Of a stretch of 64,000 bases of DNA, positions 1 through 12,300 are shown piece by piece. A program made the position numbers and the translations under genes. The notes beneath the pieces are model-generated. The model had not been told where the DNA came from and did not search any database. It was given only the letters and a program-made list of their open reading frames with translations. The stretch comes from Liquidambar formosana (taxonomy: Eukaryota > Streptophyta > Magnoliopsida > Saxifragales > Altingiaceae). Numbering within the stretch: the first letter of the stretch is position 1; the number at the start of each line of letters is the position of its first letter. Location of the stretch: assembly GCA_039720395.1 (NCBI GenBank), contig CM077827.1:20507117-20571116 (forward strand). The letters run 5' to 3'.

Positions 1-489
1 GGGTTAATGACTTGCTTTCTTTCTTATTGTTTGCCATTGCTGCTAAAATATAAATGCTCTCAAAAGGCCTTGCTTTCTTATTGTTTGCCACTGCTACTAA
101 AATTTAAATGCTTATGAAACAAGGGGGCATTACAGAGGTCAATTTAATGGTGCCTTACCTCATTTTGATGAGCGCTTGGCCATCAATGAGTAACATTGAT
201 AGGTTTAATTGTTTAAATAGTGTTTTTTTTCCTTTTCCTTTTTTTTTTTTTTTGTTGTTGGTTTTTTGTTTTTGGTGCTGCGTGATTTAGATAGGGTTAA
301 TGACTTGCTTTCTTTCTTATTGTTTGCCAATGCTGCTAAAATATAAATGCTCTTAAAAGGCCTTGCTTTCTTATTGTTTGCCACTGTTACTAAACTTTAA
401 ATGCTCATGAAACAAGGGGGCATTACAGAGGTCAATTGAATGATGCCTTACCTCATTTTGATGAGCGCTTGGCCATCAATGAGTAACAT
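1..489. repeat. Tandem duplication with 293-bp period
   Basis: Bases 1-196 recur at 294-489 with only a few differences, separated by a T-rich stretch. Each copy also holds a shorter internal repeat of about 58 bp built on a shared CTTGCTTTCTTATTG-like core. The first copy starts at the window edge, so the array may extend further upstream. It lies in what should be an upstream intron of the LARP1 gene. Confidence 0.85.
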
Positions 490-2056
490 GTGTCCAGGGT
501 TCTGTCACATTGGAGTTGTTTACCTTCTATGAAGAGATTACTGTTTAAAAATTCAAAAAATTGGATAATAGTCTACGTGGCACAAAGGTAAATTGATTTG
601 GAAGACTATGTTAACTTGATTTACTACTTGATTGGTTTCTTCAACTTAAACCTCATGAAAGGTCTTTCTAGTTCACAGTTTCATGGTCAATGCCAAATAA
701 ATATATATTCTTTAGAGTATTTACTCCGTCCACAAATTGAAATGAAGGCCTCTGGCACCTAATCTTCCTAATAAATAAAATGGTTGATCTGGAATTGTTT
801 AGAGTGGAAACATATTTGCGGAGGCTTACCCAATCATTATAGCAATGCAGGAAGACCTCATATCACTCAGGTTTTGAGTCATTTCCAAAGAATGGGATGG
901 AATGGTAAAAAAAAAAAGGGAAAATGAAATATGAAAAATCAAAATGAGAGGCATATGAAAACTGGTGTGTTTTCTTCTTATGGATTTCAGAAAGCTCTTC
1001 AACAATCCTTCCAGAAAGAGAATTAGAGATTTCCTTGCAAAGAACTGCATGTTTCCACACCCCAAATGGTGAAGTGATTTTAGCACAAAGGATTTGTATT
1101 CTTGGTCAACCAGAAGCTGAAAGATTGCATTTGCCCTCATACCTGGAGAAAAATTGAGATTTTAGGATGCTGCATTCTAATCTTGAAGGCACCAGCAAGA
1201 TCTCTCAAGACCTAAACTAATCTCTTCCAGTTAATTTTAATTTTCTCTTTTACGAGTCTTTTTATCTGACAGAAATATCTGGAGGGTAAAAACAGAAAAA
1301 AGAAAATGACATCTTTAGTTCAATTTTAGCCCTGCCAAAGTGCCAAGAGAAGATGGTTTGGGATTCTTAGTCTCAGTGAAAACCTTACCAATGGGCTATG
1401 CAGTGCTCCCCAGCAGCATCAAGAAAGATTGATTCTGAATTTCTTACTGCATCAGTTACATGTGGCATCTTGCACTCTTACCCTCTTCTGGAATAAGTTT
1501 GAATGTCTTGAAACCAATCACAACAGGATTCCTGTTAAGGCTTGAAAACTGCTTCATCCTATGAAAGATTCTTAAGAGTAAATAAGTCCCCTGCCATAAT
1601 GCAGCAATAGGCAATTTTTTTATTTTTTTATTTATTTTCTCCATTTCAAAGTGAGAGCTCTGTATTGAATTTGTTCTAGTTCTTTGCTCATAAGTTGTGC
1701 TTTTGTTAGCTGCAGTGTCAGTCTTTCTATCTTGCTGTGTCAAATTAATTGATATTCATTCCAAGTCTCATTCCCAACTTTATTTTATTTCATTTATATT
1801 CACTTAGGTACTGTTGGGATGGCTTATCAAAGTACTCACTAATGTATTTTATGTGTTAAACACAAAATAAGATTTAAGTAATGTTGTTTGGTGTCATATT
1901 TATGTGAATCATTTGTGTTGCGCGCAAGCGCACGTGCATGACAGCATGTGCCCTGCTAGTGTTTGCATGTGTGTTTGGGATCATGATTTATTTGCATAAA
2001 ATGGGTGGTTATTCTGTTGGTAATTGGTTATTAACAATCATTTGTCTGCCATGCAG
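490..2056 (+). other. Upstream LARP1 intron, no recognised exon
   Basis: In relatives the exon before 2057 ends with a conserved VIVTQ-like segment. I cannot find it here, so this stretch reads as intron ending in the acceptor TGCAG at 2056. A 56-codon open frame at about 992-1159 (+), preceded by a TTTCAG, looks protein-like, but I do not recognise it and have not assigned it. Confidence 0.5.
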
Positions 2057-5000
2057 AATAGCGGGATTGGTGAAGGATCTGGAACTGGTAAAAAAGAATC
2101 AAAATCCATTTCCAATGAGCTCGCTTCTACAATAAATGATGGCCTTTACTTTTATGAGCAGGTTGAAGGTCTTGTTGTTTTTATTCTTAAATTGTCATCC
2201 TTTATTATTATAATTTTTTAAATTTTTCTTGCACTCCATCATTTTCTCTTCCCTTGGAAGTCTCTCAACTGCATTACTTAAGTTATTTGAACATGTTCGC
2301 TTTTGGCAGGAACTGGAAACTAGCCGATCCAATCGTAGAAAGAATAACTTTAGTACTGATAATAAAGATGGAAAGTCCAGATCTTCCATTGCCGCACTAG
2401 GGTTATCAAATTCTAAGCCGGGTGAAAATTCTTCTGGATGCAGTTGCGATAATCCTGGGAATGATAATTCCCGAAGAAAGCAAAGTAAAGGCTTTCCAAA
2501 GCTGCAGTCATCCCATAAGCAGCGATTCTTTACCAGCAACTTTAGAAATCATGGAACGGGTCGTAACACTCTTGGATTCATGTCAGAAAGTCCACCAAGT
2601 AATTCAGTTGGGTTTTTCTTTGGTTCTACACCTCCTGAAACTCATGGGTGAGTTTATGAATAATTGTTTCCTGTTCCTTTGCGTTGCTTGTTTAGCTAAG
2701 GTACTTTTTGGTAGCAATTTGGAAGTAGTTGTCTTGCTTTTGAGAGCAAAATCACAGCAACTGTTCATCTTGCAAGCAAGCAAAGTACTTCTGAAATGAT
2801 CACCAAATGATGCTTAAGTTGTTCAACTAGTTCTTTGTGCAGTTAGCTGATTCACAGCTAAAACTTGAATCTTACAGTCCTAGGTCTTCAAAATTGAGTG
2901 TTTCACCTCATGGGAACCTTTCTGGTAGTAGTCCACCAGTGGGATCCATGCCAAAGCCATTTCCACCCTTTCAGCATCCAAGTCATCAGCTTCTAGAAGA
3001 AAATGGTTTCACACAGCAGAAGTAAGGATGTTGATTGTGCGTTAGTGTGTGTAGTTGAGAAGTCCCTTTATTTTGAAAGTTGGCTCACATGGTTGCTTTT
3101 CCATTTAGGTACCTGAAGTATCGCAAACGATGCCTAAGTGACCGAAAGAAGTTGGGAATTGGTTGCAGTGAGGTGGTCTATGTTTCTGAAACCCTGAACG
3201 TCTTTACCATATTTGAGAGTAGACTAGTTGGTGTACACGTGCGTTGCACGTGGTTTTTTGGTTTTATTTTTTTATTTTTTTATTTTGAGAAAAAGTTATT
3301 GCATTTTGTAAAAAACACTTACCAAACAAAATAGAAGATAATGGACAAAGAATAATTCAGAATCCCGCTATTAATGGAGAAAATAGAATTCAGAATTATG
3401 TAGATGATATATGTTAAGGTTTAGGGTTTTATATAAATTTGATTTCCTACGTATGTGGTTTTACGAATTAAGGTATACGAATTATAGTATACTTTGAATT
3501 CCCATTTATATTTATGTGTTTTATATTCTTATTTCCTATTCCAATCAATGTACTGTACTATATATAAGGATAGAATTATAATATACTTTGAATTCCTATT
3601 TATATTTATGTATTTTATATTCTTATTTCTTTTTTATGTGTTTTATATTTTATATTCCTATTTCCTCTTCCAATCAATGTACCAAGTATAAGGGTAGTGA
3701 TGTATTTAAAATATAAAATAAGAGTATTTAGGTCAATCAAAAGCTTTTTTCACATTCAGCCTTTTATAAGTAGTATAGATAGATATATCTAGATATATTG
3801 TGGGATAATAAATCTGTGCTTTGATGGGGCTTCCCATACTGTTCCTATTCTTTGGATATCACATCTACTCTTATTACTCTGGTTGAAAAAGAAAATAAGA
3901 GAAATGGCCGTTCTCTTGTTTTCTATTATTTGGCTATGTTTGTCGCTTTTTTTTAAAAAAAAAAAAAAAAATTTCCCTGCTTTTTCTTTGTATGGAGGTA
4001 ACTAAAAGAAACCTGTTTCCTTTGGCAAAGGATAATGGTTGTATAGAACTTAATAAGAAAGATTCAGTGCACCCGGATATAGGATAAACATAGAATCAAT
4101 AAAACAGTGATATTGGTTTTGTGAGTCTGATCACTTTATATAGTTCGAAAACATTGTGTTTTTTTTTTTAAATTTTTTTTATCGTACCCCTGGGTGCTTA
4201 AATACCAGTTGTACAATCAAAGGTGACCCATATACGTAAGTCTGTAAATGAGCTTTTGAAATCACTTGCCTTATGTTTGTGCATACACAGAAACACACAT
4301 ACCCTTGTTCAAGCTGTATTAATTTTTCAAGTTTTAATTTCCCTAAGTTCATGTACATTTCTGGATGCACTTGTTTGTTACTTAATGAGGCACCCTTTGT
4401 TTCCTTACATGCAGGAAATGAATACACTATACAGGTTTTGGTCATATTTTCTCAGGAACATGTTTATCCCTTCTATGTACAATGAATTCCGCAAATTTGC
4501 ATTAGAAGATGCTGCTGCTAATTATAATTACGGAGTAGAATGCCTTTTCAGGTTCTATAGGTATGATTTACAAATCAATCTTTTTGCTGCTCTCTTGAAA
4601 TTGGTAGAAAGTTGTCAAAGAGACTTTGCAAATTTTTGTCTTTTCTTTGCCCGTTATTTTTACTTCTAGTTTTGGCAAGTATTTTCTTACCCCCTGAATG
4701 GACATGAAAAATAGGTGTTTTGCTTGTTTACGATAGCTCATGCACTAGTTTTGATCTATATTGTCATTATTTTCCTAATTTTTTCTTGTTTCAGTTATGG
4801 TTTGGAGAAGGAATTCAACGAGGACCTCTATGAGGATTTTGAACAGCTCACTCTTGGCTTCTACCATAAAGGCAATCTCTATGGTCTTGAGAAATACTGG
4901 TAACTATTTCAACATTTTCTTATTAATATTTTCTTACCTTTTATGATTTGGATTCCTATTTGGATTGGCTGTTCCAAACTTTGAGTGGAGTGTGCATATG

Positions 5001-7476
5001 GGGAAAATGATTGATTTTATTGAGAAGTGGTTTGGGAGGTTATTTTAATCCTCCTTAATTGTCTTTGTGTTGGTTGGGGATGGGTTGGTGGGGTGGTTGG
5101 GATGGTGAGGAGGTTTTTGTTTTGTCCTTCGAAGGAAATCTCTTCTTTGTTGTATTTCTTCTTTTGTGAATAATACATTATCATTTCTTATTAAAAAAAA
5201 AAAAAAATGTTTTAACTTCTCACTTCATAAAGTGAAAAAACAGTAATGATATGAATCAATGGATCACTAACATGTTTGAAAGAATAAAAATAATAATTTA
5301 TAATATATACAATGAAGAAAGTAACAACACCAGAGAAATTTATTGGAATAGATGTATTGTTTATGTATGCTACTCCATGGGACTTATTTACTTCTTTGTT
5401 ATTGAGTTTGTGATTCGACTTTTAATCTATAACCTCTATTAATACACATAGTGCATAATCTCCCTTGGAAAGAAAGTCATGAAGGAAGATACGAGTGTGA
5501 TACCGATTATTTTCTTCTTTCGCCTATATAGTGTAGCCACTACTGGTCCCATGACAAGACTGTAGCCTTTGGTCATACCATCACATAATTGGATTCTTTT
5601 TCAAGTTGATCTTCACTATGATTCTCTTTTTCCTTTACATCTTGTTCCAAGTTTTGGTGTTGGTTCTTCAACACAAAGTGAAGACCTTTACTTGGACACA
5701 ACAGAATAATGACCATTACCATCACACTTGAGCATAATCAAGTAACACCCTCTTTCACCACTACTTACTACCTATTGGAGCTTTGCATTTATGAAGGGTG
5801 TTGGTTGCTGCCTTCACCTCTCAAAAGGTTAGAATTGTCAAAACCAATACTGCGTGGGGGGATACTTGCTGTTCAATTTGAGAATTTTCTCAGTTTGAGA
5901 TACAGGAGTCTAGAAATTCGAAATGTGAGTGCCTCTTCAACTTTAAGGGCAAGTTGATAAACATCATCTAAAGTATAATAAGTGTGTGTTTCTGCGATCT
6001 CTAGTTGAATTTCCATTTAAAGCTGACTTTGTAATGGGAAGCAAGTTGAGCTTCACTATCCTACACCTGATTTTGAATAGTCAATTCGTGAAACTCTCTG
6101 TGTAGTCTTCAACTAAATAGTAAATTGTTTATAAGAAAATATCTTAGAATATAAGGTTCATAGTCAGTCTTAAGGGAGTTTGTTCATTTTTAATTCTATC
6201 TCATTCCAAACGTCTATAGTAGTTGATCGGTCCTATAAAGTCGATTCTCAACACTATCTACCATAAGCATGCTACTCATTTATTTTTTTATTAATTATTT
6301 TTTTATGTTTTGGCTGAGTATGCTACTCCTGATTTCACGTTCACAATGTGAACCGTCTTATTCCTAGGCATAGCATACTAATCGTCCATGGACATGATCC
6401 AATCAAGGAAAGATTTCGTATTTTCGATGCAAGATTTTAACAAGAAAGGGAGGATTGGGTTTTTTTTCTTTTGGATATCCTTTGTATGGATGATTTTATT
6501 TCATCTTGGGTTATTTTGGTTTTTTTATTTTTTTGATTTATTTACTTTATTTAAGTGTTTAGGTTAATAGTTGTTTAATTATAGGATCCACTAATTTCTA
6601 TCCTTGTTTAGAATTACTAGGGTCCTATTTAGAATTTAGAAAGTTGTTTATTGCTAAAAGTTTCTTATTACAAGAAGTTTCTATATTCTTACTTTCTATT
6701 TTGTGCATGGTTCAAAGTCTTGGTCTCAGTCACCGTCTCGTTTCGGTCTCGTTCATCTCGGTTTCGCCTAACACGTCGCGTTTCGGGCTAGATGCAACTT
6801 TACGCATGAAAGAGTGTTAAAAAAAATCTAAAAAAAAAAAGAAGAAAAATCAGAAAAAATATCAAAAACACATTGGAACCATCAAATAAGCAAAACAATT
6901 AACTTTGGGCACCTACTATGGTTAAGTACACTAAAACAGGCCTTAGCGCATTGTTTTACTATAAAATACATAATATTTAATAAGTGTTTTTTCTCTTTTG
7001 AAATAAAAAGTATGACTATTATTTATTACTATATTAAAAAGAAGTAAATTAAAAATATTAAAAATAACTTATAAATCACAAATGATAACCTTTTAAAACT
7101 ACCTACTTGCTTATGAAAGATGAAAAATAATGTTTTGAAAATACTCAAATTGTTGGGTAATTTTTATAAATTAAACAATCTTATAATATAAGATATTTTT
7201 TTTTAGAAATAACCAAAAAAAAAAAAAAAAAAAAAAGGGAACCAGGTTGTAATTTATAATGGGTCAAAGGGTCCAAGCCTTATATGATCAATAGAAAAAA
7301 AAATGTTGTATTTATAAGAAGCCCAGCCACTCACTCAGCCTTCGTCCAAAGTGACGGACCGACACAAAAAATGAAAAATAGAGAAATTAAGAAGAGAAGA
7401 AGAAGAAGACGATCACGGCGATGGCGATGCACGTTCACGGCCACCATAACAGCAGGTTCTCACACACACACACACA

Positions 7477-7515
<39 letters not shown>

Positions 7516-9308
7516 GCTGGATTTTGACACTGTGAACTCAAGACAAAGCTCAAACCCACTTGACGAGCACCCCTGTGTTGGAAGAGCTCACTTGTCAAGT
7601 AACCCTGCATCGGAAGAACCCACTCATTAGTTGGCCCTTGAGTGCATCGGAAGAACCCTGTGTTGGACGACATCTGTTATAATCTCGCACGAGATGTGCA
7701 ATATCTCGTTCGAAACTCACTATGTCAACGGGATCTCATGCGTAACACCTCGTCTCGAGCGAGATCACGCTTGTGTTGTTCGAGAGAGAGTATCCCGTGA
7801 ATATATTTGTACTTGTGGGATTTCTCATCTCGGCAAGATCTCGTCCGAAACGGTCGAGACTTTGAACCATGATTTTGTGTGAATTCATAGTTTGAGTCCA
7901 TTAAGAGTTTAGAAACTTTACAATGTGAAAGAATTTGAGTTGGTTTCTATATTGGTTTTATTTATTTATTTATTACTTGCCTAGCAAGTTTTCTAAAGTC
8001 AATAAATAAGAGTCATAGTACAAAAATGAAATTAGACTTTGATTGATGGAATATTGAGTGTTTTAGTTTGGTTATTGAAGGCACGCTTGCCTGGATGCAC
8101 TCTTCTTCACTCTTCTTCTTCTTGTTCTTGTTCTTCTTCTCTTCTTTTATTTTATTCGCTTCAGGGCTGCGTTTTCAGATTAATACACAACCAGTCCCTA
8201 TCTTCATTGTTTTCTTAACCTAAAACCCAACGCTTTTATTTTCTAAGATTCCAGTGACGTATTTTCTGAGATTTCAGCCCCTTATTTCCTTTAAACCTTT
8301 ACCTATTCCAACTCTACTTCTACCAATCCTTATGACCCTTTTGTGAACCCCCTCCCCCCCCCTCCCCTTCCCCTTGAACCTTAGCTCATCATATCTATCA
8401 CATATAGAAGTCACAAAATGAGTAGATCGATAAACTTAATAGTTGGCTTGATGAGATAGTGGAACTTTGAGAAATGAATCAAGGTAAATGACCACATGAA
8501 GATGAAGGTGAGAGGCATCACATCTTATTATATATTATGAAATCACATGGAGAATGAGGTAATTTCACCATGAGAAATTTATCTAGAGACATGGTGGAAG
8601 AGATTTATAGTGGTATGGGTGTAGAAAGGTTTAAAATTTTGAATGAGCCTAGGATGAAACAAGAAGAGTATGCGTTCAAGTTCAAATTGTTAACTTTTAT
8701 GAAAAGTTTCGTTTTATAGATTTTCTTGATTGGCTCATGTTCATGAAAAGTTATTTTGATTGGTACCTATGTTACATGGACTTGGGTGCGGGTATCGGGT
8801 GTGGGTGTGTATCCTCGTGTCGGGTGCATCAAATTTCTAAATTTAGGATACGGGGATTTGGCAAAAAAGGATCCAAAATTGGGTATGGGTATGGGGATAC
8901 GTGAGGGGTACACTTGAAAACATTCTAATTCTATAGAGGTATTGTCTAAATAGTTAATTTTGAGGGTTTAAATAAAAATAATAAATCGTGGTCATTTTAA
9001 AAATAAAGAAAATAGAGGGATGGGCATTAAAGAAATTAAAATATGGACTAAACTTAGAAGTAGCTTTATTTACCGAGTGAACAAGACAATTAAAAACAGA
9101 AAAAGAAAAGGGGACGCTGTAAGAGAAGAAGCTTCTAGAGCGATGGCCCTAGCACTCGACAAGAAGCTGCGATCTGCCGATCTTGACCAGGAAGCTCGAC
9201 GACTGGAGCTTCCATCTTGACCAGAAGCTCGATGACTGGCGGTCGACGCTTCTCCATCAACATACCTCCAGCAGAACCTCAAGCCACCATCTGATGAGCA
9301 AATATGTA

Positions 9309-9351
<43 letters not shown>

Positions 9352-12300
9352 CTCCTTTTCTTCTTCTTATTCTCCTTCTTCTACTCTGTGAGCCGTGTCC
9401 GATTTCCATTTTCAGAATCCGACAAGGATCCCATACCTACACCCGTGTCGTGTTGTGTCGTGTCAACACGGGTACCTTGGGGATAACTGCCAAGTCCGTG
9501 TAACAGAGATTGGTACTCTATGCCCGAGAATAAGAACGTTTATCTTTTCTCTTTTTGCAAATTTTTGCACTCAATTAATGGTAAGGTTCCATTGATTGTA
9601 ATCTAGGTGAGTCTCTTAGGAGACTTTAGTGAGATTTTGAGGTTTATCTCTCTCTTTTCTTTTGTATTTAGATTAATTTCCAGTGCTGTGTTGCATTCTT
9701 TTTATCCACAATCAGACTTCTTTAGCCTTTATTTTACTCCTAAACCCCCCTTTCTTCAATCACAAATCTAATCCTACATTTTTACGTAACCTTAAGAAAA
9801 CCTGAAAGTTCCCTTATGTCCAAAATTATAATAAAGCTTGATTGGAACATGGATTTCAGCATGGAATTGTGATGTAGAATTGGAATTGGGGCCTCCAATT
9901 TTCATTCGAGTGTTTGGGCCTATCACCTCCACCACCATTGCTGTTGTCACGACCCAAAAATCAAATCATGACTAATATATGATTTAAAATCGATTTCAAC
10001 TGAACTAATTAAAATAAAATGGATGGCTTTTAACAAAGATATTGTAATTTTACAAAATTTTGGCTTGACCCTTGTTGAAATGTGGCCATTTTAAGCATGG
10101 GAAACCCTTGTAGTTCACAATCACAATACAAACTTGTCCCCATCCATAAGTGGTAGCATCTTGACAGCATCATAATCCTGTGTTTTCAGATACATAAGTC
10201 ATTACTGCATTGCCCGAGGAATATAATGCCAATATTTAATACAAACCAAGATGTTCAAGATACAATTTTAACGTAATACTATTAAGGGGAAATTACAGTT
10301 TTACCTCCTCAACTTTCACTCAAAAACACTTTGCACCCCTCTAATTTGTTTTCACACACTTTAATCCCCTCATGTTTGGAAAATGTATATAATCCTTATG
10401 GCATTAACTAAAGCTACGATTTTACGATGTGTCCTTACCATATGTTGATGAAATGATGAAATTGTCTTCACTACGAGGGCATTTTTGTCCTATTATTTTT
10501 ATGAGTGGGTCACATGCAACCATTTTTTGTCATTTTTATTTTTATTTTTATTTTTATGAATGTATCCCTACCATAGGTTGGTGAAATGATGAAATTGTCT
10601 CCACTACTAGGGCATTTTTTGTCCTAAAAATGTTATGAGTGGGTCGCGTGCAACCATTTATCATAAAAAAAACAAGTAATAGAATAGGGATTCTACGAAT
10701 GTATCTCTACCATATGTTGGTGAAATGATGAAATTGTCTCCATTGTCAAAGCATTTTCATCCTAAAAACGTTATGAGTGGGTTATATGCAACCATTTTTA
10801 GTCCAAAAAGAAAAAAAAAAATGAAAAAAAAAAAATACAACAAACAAACAATAGTAGAATGATGGTGTAAGGTGTCATTTTCCAAAACATGAGGGGGTCA
10901 AGTGTTGGAAAACAAACTAGAGGGTGCAAAGTGTTTTTCAGTGAAAGTTGAGGGGGTGAAACTATACTTTTCCCTATTCATGGCTCACTAGCTAACAAAG
11001 GACTTCATCTTCATTCCCAGCTGCGTTAGAAGTAAAATCCATATCATTTGGAAGTCTCTCCCTCCTTGATAGAGTCTACGAAATTGTTAGGATGAGCTAA
11101 AACCTAGTAGGAAAGCATTTTCTGACATGTATACGCAGGTTTTAAAACATGCAAAACATTTACAATAACATCGTATGATTGCAAAATCAATTTTGAAATT
11201 TAAATCTTAAATTATAGTAAAATGCATTAAAAAAATTTCAAGTCCCTAATAAAACTACCGATCCATTTCATTTATATCCAAAGGCTATATTCTAAATTAG
11301 GTCCGCTTAGTCAATCTCGTCCAATGCTCAATGGAATGCCATAAATGAGTCATGGGGCAAATTCTCAACTCCACCTCAACTATTGTGGGAACACAACCTT
11401 AACCCTGGAGGCCAAGAAGGGGAAGACAAACTTAACCCTGTGACCATGGAAAGAGAAAAAAAAGAAGAAGGGTGGGGGGGGGGGGGGGGAAAGACAAACT
11501 TAACCCACCCTCCACAACTAAGTAAGGCGTTCTCAAGCAAACCCATAATCCCATTACCCATAAACACCCTTAGGTATGGTCTCAAGTGCCAAAGGTCTCA
11601 CATTCATCATTTCATTTCTAAAGGTGCCATTATTCTTGTATTATATTCATTTCTCAGTATGCATATCAACAACAACAACAACAACAAATCCATTTCTCAG
11701 TATTGACATACATATTCAATGTTATGATTATAAATCCACAACTTGTATTTACATCTCATGATGAAATTAAGTTTCAAACCTTTGAGAGAATGAAGCAATA
11801 TCATTTCTTCAAACAAATCATACAAAAATACCCATTACGCTCATTATTCTCAAAGGAATTGTCCAAACTTATACATAGGAAAATTCTCCATAATTGTTGG
11901 AAAAAATCATGAACTCAAATCATTTCCATGTTTGAGACAAATCCTAACAAATATCTTTCATGCAATTTAATTAAATGGTCATTTCACAAGAACATAACAT
12001 ATTGATAACATATGCTTATGAAAATTTAAGACGAGATCAAACCCAAAATGTATACAATCTTTAAGGTCTTCCATCAAAACCCACATGCATGCTAAAATAT
12101 CATAATAGTTCAACATGTACAATGATCTACATGAAAGAAAATGAATCCAAACTCAAGAATGTGATGATGTTGAGAATGATGCACAATGTGAAGATGTAGA
12201 CCCAAATCAAGCAAATCCAACTTAAGAATGCAAGCACCAAGCTCTCTTCCTCCTCCTCCTCTGTCTCCCTCTCTCTATAGGAGTTCTAAGTGGGAAAAAT

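Noticed and set aside
7284..7535. Plus-strand frame through the (CA)n(CT)n repeat
   Set aside because: Arg-rich then His/Thr and Ser/Leu repeats are translations of simple repeats.
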